From Clostridiaceae bacterium (GTDB lineage: Bacteria; Bacillota; Clostridia; Saccharofermentanales; DTU023): DNA of 9,732 nt. Positions 6,225 through 9,732 of the stretch are shown in pieces. The notes under the pieces are model-generated. The model searched no databases, was not told the DNA's origin, and saw nothing but the letters and a program-made list of their open reading frames with translations. The stretch lies in the NCBI GenBank assembly GCA_012511185.1, contig JAAZGN010000137.1, forward strand, positions 1 to 9,732, written 5' to 3'. Position 1 is the stretch's first letter, and each line of letters starts with the position of its first letter. A program made the translations under genes and the position numbers.

Positions 6225-7613
6225 TCAGGCAGGCTTGCGCCGGAGCCTTGCAATATAGAATCCGTCCGTCTGGTCGCGGTGCGGCATGAAGAGAACCGTA
6301 GCGGGCAGGCGGCCCGACAAAGGCGGCTCCATGGCTTCACAAAGAGCGGTTTCGATCTCTTCTTCCAGGTCGTCCAGTTCGAAAGCCTCCCCCGCTTCTG
6401 ATCCCAGAAAGGCCATGATTTGTTCTTCATTCTCCTGTGGGTTCAGTGTGCAGGTCGAATAAAGCAGCCGGCCGCCCGGCGCGACCGCAAGGGAACCGCT
6501 TTCAAGGATTGCCTGCTGAACCTCCCGAAGACGATCGATCGATTCCCGCGTCACGCGTGAACGGATTTCAGGGCGTTTTTGGAGAAGCCCCAAGCCGCTG
6601 CAAGGTACATCACAGACCACCCGATCGAAGGCTTGTGCAAAGTCTGAAGAGGGTAAGGTGGCGTCGTGGACGCATGTTTTAACAAAGGCATGGCCCAGCC
6701 TTGCCAAAGTCTCATCCAGCAAGGCCACTTTTTTGGGGCTGATATCGCAGGCTGTGACGGTTCCTGAACAGCCGGCAAGTTCGGCCAGGTGCCCTGTCTT
6801 GCCGCCCGGCGCGGCACACAGGTCCAGGATCCGGCCACCCTCCCCTGCGCCCGACAGAATACCTGCCATCATGGCCGCCTGGGATTGGAGGGTGAAAAGA
6901 CCCTCTTTATAAGCATAGGCAGTCGTCACACTGCGGCCACCCGGTTGAACGGCATAGGCACAGGCAGGCCAGGGCAGTTTTTCCACCTTGAAGGATTCCG
7001 CTTCGCCACCTGCCAGCCATTTCTCCCAGGCCTGCCTCTTGCAGGAGTTGAAGCGAATGGCGAGGTGGTCCGGCGCCTCCAGCGATGATCTGCCAATGGC
7101 CAGTGCCGTATCCTTGCCGTACCAGCCCTCCAGCAAATCGTAGAGCAGGGGCGACAATCCCGCCTCCAGGGCTTCGCGGTAGTCTCCGCTTGGCTCGGGG
7201 CGGCTGCGTCCGAGGTGGCGCAATATTCCATTCACAAAGCCCGTCACCTTCTCTCCGGCAAGAAAACGCGCAAGCCGGACACTCTCATCGCAGGCGGCAG
7301 CGGCTGTCACCTGGTAGGAAAAATAAAGCTGCCAGACGCCCGCCCTCAAAATTGTCCGCACCCATGGGTCAAGCTCTTCCAGCGGGCGCGACGATACCTG
7401 CGAAATTTGGTCATCGATCAAGGGGATCCGGGATAAGGTGCCGAAAATCAGAGCCGAGGCGAAGGCGCGGTCACGGGCATCCAACCCGGGCGCCGCCAAA
7501 TGCCAGGCAGCGCTTTCGTTGGAAAAAGCATTTTCCTCCATGACTTGGTAAATAACCTTGACGGCAACAAGGCGCGCCGGGTCGGCTTTTCTTTTTTTTC
7601 TCTCTGTTGTCAT
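6225..7613 (-). CDS. rsmB: 16S rRNA (cytosine(967)-C(5))-methyltransferase RsmB
   Basis: SAM-dependent enzyme that methylates C5 of cytosine 967 (E. coli numbering) in 16S rRNA. The 462-residue product has an N-terminal NusB-like RNA-binding domain (about 10-140: RLVAVKVIYQV, RDRAFASALIFGTL, GFVNGILRHL) and a C-terminal Rossmann methyltransferase domain (about 230-460). Motif I is DLCAAPGGKT at 264-273, motif IV DVPCSGLG at 335-342 and motif VI YSTCTLNPQENE at 385-396. Cys388 is the expected nucleophile and Cys338 the expected release cysteine. The closing TDGFYIARLRR is typical of the family. The ATG at 7613 is 7 bases after the stop of the zinc peptidase gene and has no clear Shine-Dalgarno site, which suggests coupling to that gene. 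A run of eight A bases on the coding strand (7592-7599) encodes the Lys/Arg-rich N-terminus. In many Bacillota rlmN follows; here a promoter and prpC follow. Confidence 0.97.
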   Translation of the reverse strand: MTTERKKRKADPARLVAVKVIYQVMEENAFSNESAAWHLAAPGLDARDRAFASALIFGTLSRIPLIDDQISQVSSRPLEELDPWVRTILRAGVWQLYFSYQVTAAAACDESVRLARFLAGEKVTGFVNGILRHLGRSRPEPSGDYREALEAGLSPLLYDLLEGWYGKDTALAIGRSSLEAPDHLAIRFNSCKRQAWEKWLAGGEAESFKVEKLPWPACAYAVQPGGRSVTTAYAYKEGLFTLQSQAAMMAGILSGAGEGGRILDLCAAPGGKTGHLAELAGCSGTVTACDISPKKVALLDETLARLGHAFVKTCVHDATLPSSDFAQAFDRVVCDVPCSGLGLLQKRPEIRSRVTRESIDRLREVQQAILESGSLAVAPGGRLLYSTCTLNPQENEEQIMAFLGSEAGEAFELDDLEEEIETALCEAMEPPLSGRLPATVLFMPHRDQTDGFYIARLRRKPA

Positions 7614-7620
7614 GACCGGC

Positions 7621-8271
7621 TCAGCCGTGCCTTCGGGAGCCTGCCATGTAGCTAAGGCGGAAAAAATAAAAAACAGAGATCATGGCCGAGGCGATATAGG
7701 TCAACGCGGCCGCGCGAAGCACACGGCGCACCCCCTTCATCTCATGGGAAGCCAGGATGTCCGTCTCCTCCAGCAGGTTGAGCGCCCGATGACTGGCGTT
7801 GATCTCGACCGGAAGGGTGATGAGGTAAAAAAGAACGGCAGCGGCGAAAAGGGCCATACCCGCTTGAATCAGCAAATCAGAAAGAAACCCGTCCAGGACA
7901 AAGCCAAGGCCGGCCACGTAGGGCCCGGCCATGGATCCAATGTTAGCCGGCACCAGAAGCGCCGAACGGATTTTGTTGGGCAGGTAGCCGTCACGGTGCT
8001 GGATGGCGTGGCCCGTCTCATGGGCCGCGACCCCGACCGCCGCGACCGAGCTGGATCCGTAAGTCAATTCCGACAGGCGGCCCTTGACCTGTTCGACTAC
8101 AATTCCGCTCAGGCCATTACCGTCCAAAAGACGCCTGGCAGTGGAAAAACCGGTCTGACCTGCGCTGGAAAGAACGCGGTTGTAGCGCCAGAAACTAAGG
8201 CTCACCCACAACTGCGCGCCAAGACTGATCACCATACTCACAATAAAAGGGATCAATCCGACATAAGGCAT
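7621..8271 (-). CDS. YugP-family membrane zinc metallopeptidase (Zn_peptidase_2), apparently with an internal deletion
   Basis: Predicted integral membrane protease of unknown substrate. The 216 residues show an N-terminal helix (about 4-26), the zinc site VAAHETGHAIQH with HETGH at 84-88, helices at about 104-127 and 129-153, a conserved LPVEINASHRAL (154-164) that probably supplies the third zinc ligand (Glu156), and a last helix near 186-206. The ATG at 8271 is backed by GGAGG at 8277-8281. It sits 12 bases after fmt and 7 before rsmB, a usual position in Bacillota. Oddity: family members as I recall them carry a segment of the type LTDHYDP...RLSE between the GRL and the SVAAV that precedes the zinc motif. 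Here GRLSELTYGSSSVAAV runs straight on, as if about 15 residues were lost between two RLS-like stretches. The frame is intact and the zinc residues remain, so the protein may still work. Family assignment is confident; activity is not. Confidence 0.9.
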   Translation of the reverse strand: MPYVGLIPFIVSMVISLGAQLWVSLSFWRYNRVLSSAGQTGFSTARRLLDGNGLSGIVVEQVKGRLSELTYGSSSVAAVGVAAHETGHAIQHRDGYLPNKIRSALLVPANIGSMAGPYVAGLGFVLDGFLSDLLIQAGMALFAAAVLFYLITLPVEINASHRALNLLEETDILASHEMKGVRRVLRAAALTYIASAMISVFYFFRLSYMAGSRRHG

Positions 8272-8283
8272 AAGATCCTCCGC

Positions 8284-9234
8284 TCAGGCCTGTCCATTCA
8301 GGGAATAGGGACTGAAAACGGCTCCCTCCACAAAGTTGTGGGAACAGGTGATACAAGCCATGGGGGCGCCTGATTCGGCTTGAATTTCGAGAATCTCGAC
8401 CGCTCCTTCCCGGCACAGGACGATCATCCTTTTATCAACGATGCGGAGTTCTCCTGGGGTGCCCCGGGCTATGCTGTTTTCAAATACTTTCGCACGCAAG
8501 AGTTTGTGCCTTCTCCCTTGGAGAAAGGCAAAAGCGCCGGGCCATGGATTCATGGCCCGGATATGGTTGTGAACGTCCTTTGCCGGCCGGTCAAAATCGA
8601 CTTGGCCATCCGCCTTTTTCAAAAGGCGCGTAATGGTCGCCCGACTCTCATCCTGGGGTTCCGGAACCAGTTTCCCGGCAAGATAGGGGCAAATGCTCTC
8701 CACCACCAATTCCCCTCCCAGTCGCGCCAGCGCCAGGTTCAGATCCCCCGCACCAATGGTGTCGGACAGGGCCATGCGCCTTTGGGCGATCACAGGCCCC
8801 GTATCGAGACCCTCATCCATCCGCATCAGGGAAACACCCGTCTCTTTTTCACCGCTTAGGAGTACTGCCTGGACAGGCGAAGCGCCGCGGTAGCGGGGCA
8901 GCAGTGAAGCGTGAAGATTCAGGCAACCTTTTTCGGGGATCTCCAAAACAGAAGAGGGCAAGATCTGCCCAAAAGCCGCCGTAAGGATAAAGACAGGTGC
9001 CAGTTCTTTCAGCTTGTCCGCGAAAACCCGGTCCCGGCAGCTCCCTGGTTTCAGAGTCAGGATTCCGCGCGCTTGCGCCCAGGTCGCGACCGGTGATGGC
9101 GTGAGCCGTCTGCCCCGGCCGCAAGGTCGGTCGGGCTGGGTGACCACGAGCGTCGGCCTGAAGTTGGCCTTTTCCAGCTGGTCGAGAAGAACCGTTGAAA
9201 ACAAAGGGGTTCCCATGAAGACGAAAAGTGTCAC
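8284..9234 (-). CDS. fmt: Methionyl-tRNA formyltransferase
   Basis: Formylates the amino group of Met-tRNAi using 10-formyltetrahydrofolate, making the initiator for bacterial translation. From the GTG at 9234 the product has 316 residues, the usual length. It begins VTLFVFMGTP, the standard family N-terminus. Asn106, His108 and Asp144 (in NLHASLLPRYRG and MDEGLDTGPV) occupy the catalytic positions of the E. coli enzyme with identical numbering. The C-terminal OB-like domain follows (RAMNPWPGAFAF at 226-237). A longer frame to 9306 adds only arginine-rich residues inside def and is rejected, because AAGGAG at 9242-9247 lies 7 bases before the GTG and the GTG overlaps the def TGA as GTGA. The last 30 residues are unusual: where relatives have a segment like MSAEDFLRG, this one reads PMACITCSHNFVEG. 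The pairing with def is the classic arrangement for formyl-methionine addition and removal. Confidence 0.98.
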   Translation of the reverse strand: MTLFVFMGTPLFSTVLLDQLEKANFRPTLVVTQPDRPCGRGRRLTPSPVATWAQARGILTLKPGSCRDRVFADKLKELAPVFILTAAFGQILPSSVLEIPEKGCLNLHASLLPRYRGASPVQAVLLSGEKETGVSLMRMDEGLDTGPVIAQRRMALSDTIGAGDLNLALARLGGELVVESICPYLAGKLVPEPQDESRATITRLLKKADGQVDFDRPAKDVHNHIRAMNPWPGAFAFLQGRRHKLLRAKVFENSIARGTPGELRIVDKRMIVLCREGAVEILEIQAESGAPMACITCSHNFVEGAVFSPYSLNGQA

Positions 9235-9732
9235 AAGGTCGCTCCTTCCGCGCCGGTCTCGTCTTCCCCCTCTTCTTCCGCGCCAGGCAGCTCGTCCAGG
9301 GCGCAAAGGGGAATCTGTGAATGCCGGCGGAAGAGAAGCCCGTCCAGGTGATCTGTCTCGTGACAGACACAGCGGGCAGCCAGGCCTTCCAGCTCCATCT
9401 CAAAAGGATTGCCTTCGGGGTCGAAGGCGCGGACCTTGACCTTCATGGGCCGCCTTACAATCCCGAACAGGCCGGGCAGCGACAGACAGCCTTCCGGTCC
9501 CTCCTGATCGCCGTCCGACTCGAAGATTTCGGGATTAATGAAGACAACAGGGTCCTCCCCCCCGTCGACGTCCATGACAAAGATACGGCGCAAAACACCG
9601 ACTTGCGGCGCGGCAAGTCCGACACCGTCCTTGTCGTACATGGTTTCAAGCATATCGCCAACCAGGACGCGTAATTTGTCATTAAATCGCGATACCGGAC
9701 GCGCCTTTTTATTGAGCGTCGGATCGCCTTCA
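9231..9732 (-). CDS. def: Peptide deformylase, N-terminal residues cut off by the window edge
   Basis: Metalloenzyme that removes the formyl group from the N-terminal Met of new proteins at the ribosome exit. The frame continues to the right edge of the window, so the ATG at 9653 is internal; codons upstream of it read EGDPTLNKKARPVSRF, the normal deformylase N-terminal region. Perhaps ten residues are missing. All three signature motifs are present: GVGLAAPQVG, EGCLSLPG (metal ligand Cys) and HETDHLDG (two metal-ligand His and the catalytic Glu). The residue before HETDH is Cys (CVCHETDH) rather than the more common Gln, a variant I associate with clostridial enzymes. After the LLFRRH segment there is an acidic tail (AEEEGEDETGAEG) that is not needed for catalysis. 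The stop overlaps the fmt start, and the two genes are surely co-transcribed. The promoter lies outside the window. Confidence 0.97.
   Translation of the reverse strand, partial: EGDPTLNKKARPVSRFNDKLRVLVGDMLETMYDKDGVGLAAPQVGVLRRIFVMDVDGGEDPVVFINPEIFESDGDQEGPEGCLSLPGLFGIVRRPMKVKVRAFDPEGNPFEMELEGLAARCVCHETDHLDGLLFRRHSQIPLCALDELPGAEEEGEDETGAEGATL
9232..9247 (-). promoter_or_regulatory. Ribosome binding site and GTG start of fmt, overlapping the def stop
   Basis: AAGGAG (9247-9242), a 7-base spacer, then GTG (9234-9232) that shares two bases with the def TGA (9233-9231). The site fixes the fmt start against the longer open frame, and the four-base GTGA overlap implies translational coupling of deformylase and formyltransferase. 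Confidence 0.85.

Noticed and set aside
7558..8373. A 271-codon + strand frame opposite the zinc peptidase and rsmB start
   Set aside because: It crosses two real genes and their junctions, its product is low-complexity in charged residues, and it has no recognisable domain.
9235..9306. Upstream extension of fmt to an ATG-equivalent start at 9306
   Set aside because: The added residues are an arginine/glycine-rich translation of def in another frame, and a good ribosome site with a GTGA overlap marks the GTG at 9234 as the start.
9651..9653. ATG at 9653 as the start of def
   Set aside because: The frame continues upstream to the window edge with conserved deformylase residues (GDPTLNKKARPVSRF), so this Met is internal.
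1..9732. CRISPR arrays, insertion sequences, tRNA or rRNA genes, phage genes or a hidden accessory system
   Set aside because: Nearly every base is accounted for by conserved housekeeping genes in a familiar order; no spaced repeats, transposase frames, inverted terminal repeats or RNA-gene sequences were seen.

Overview
The window is a GC-rich bacterial segment with eight complete protein genes, two genes cut by the window edges, and almost no non-coding DNA. The gene set and order point to Bacillota, most likely a high-GC member of the Clostridia. Evidence for this: a tRNA(Met) cytidine acetate ligase (TmcAL/YlbM family), a YugP-type zinc peptidase, a PASTA-domain Ser/Thr kinase beside a PP2C phosphatase, AGGAGG-type ribosome binding sites, and a tyrosyl-tRNA synthetase with GGDDQW and KMGKT signatures. 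No genus can be named from the sequence alone.

Layout. On the + strand: the 3' end of tmcAL (1-357), then tyrS (409-1635). On the - strand, reading from the right edge leftwards: def (5' end cut off by the window), fmt, a YugP-like membrane zinc peptidase, rsmB, a 108-111 base gap holding a good sigma-A-type promoter, then prpC, prkC, rpe and thiN. The two convoys meet tail to tail at tyrS and thiN with only 3 bases between the stop codons. The minus-strand genes are tightly packed: GTGA overlap def/fmt, gaps of 12 and 7 bases to the peptidase and rsmB, 11 bases prpC/prkC, 17 bases prkC/rpe, and an overlap or 4-base gap rpe/thiN.

How the genes work together. def and fmt form the formyl-methionine cycle of translation initiation: formylation of Met-tRNAi and removal of the formyl group. 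rsmB methylates 16S rRNA; tyrS and tmcAL act on tRNA. prpC and prkC are an antagonistic phosphatase/kinase pair; by family knowledge this kinase senses peptidoglycan through extracellular PASTA domains. rpe and thiN are metabolic passengers (pentose phosphate pathway and thiamine diphosphate synthesis) usually found behind this pair in Bacillota.

This is a conserved housekeeping neighbourhood, and I find no undescribed system, mobile element, CRISPR array, RNA gene or riboswitch. The points worth a second look are local departures from the usual version: an apparent in-frame deletion in the zinc peptidase just before its HExxH motif, the absence of rsgA (and rlmN) from the cluster, the terminator-less tyrS/thiN junction, the internal promoter with a mini-ORF coupled to prpC, and the repeat-built Thr/Pro tail of the kinase.
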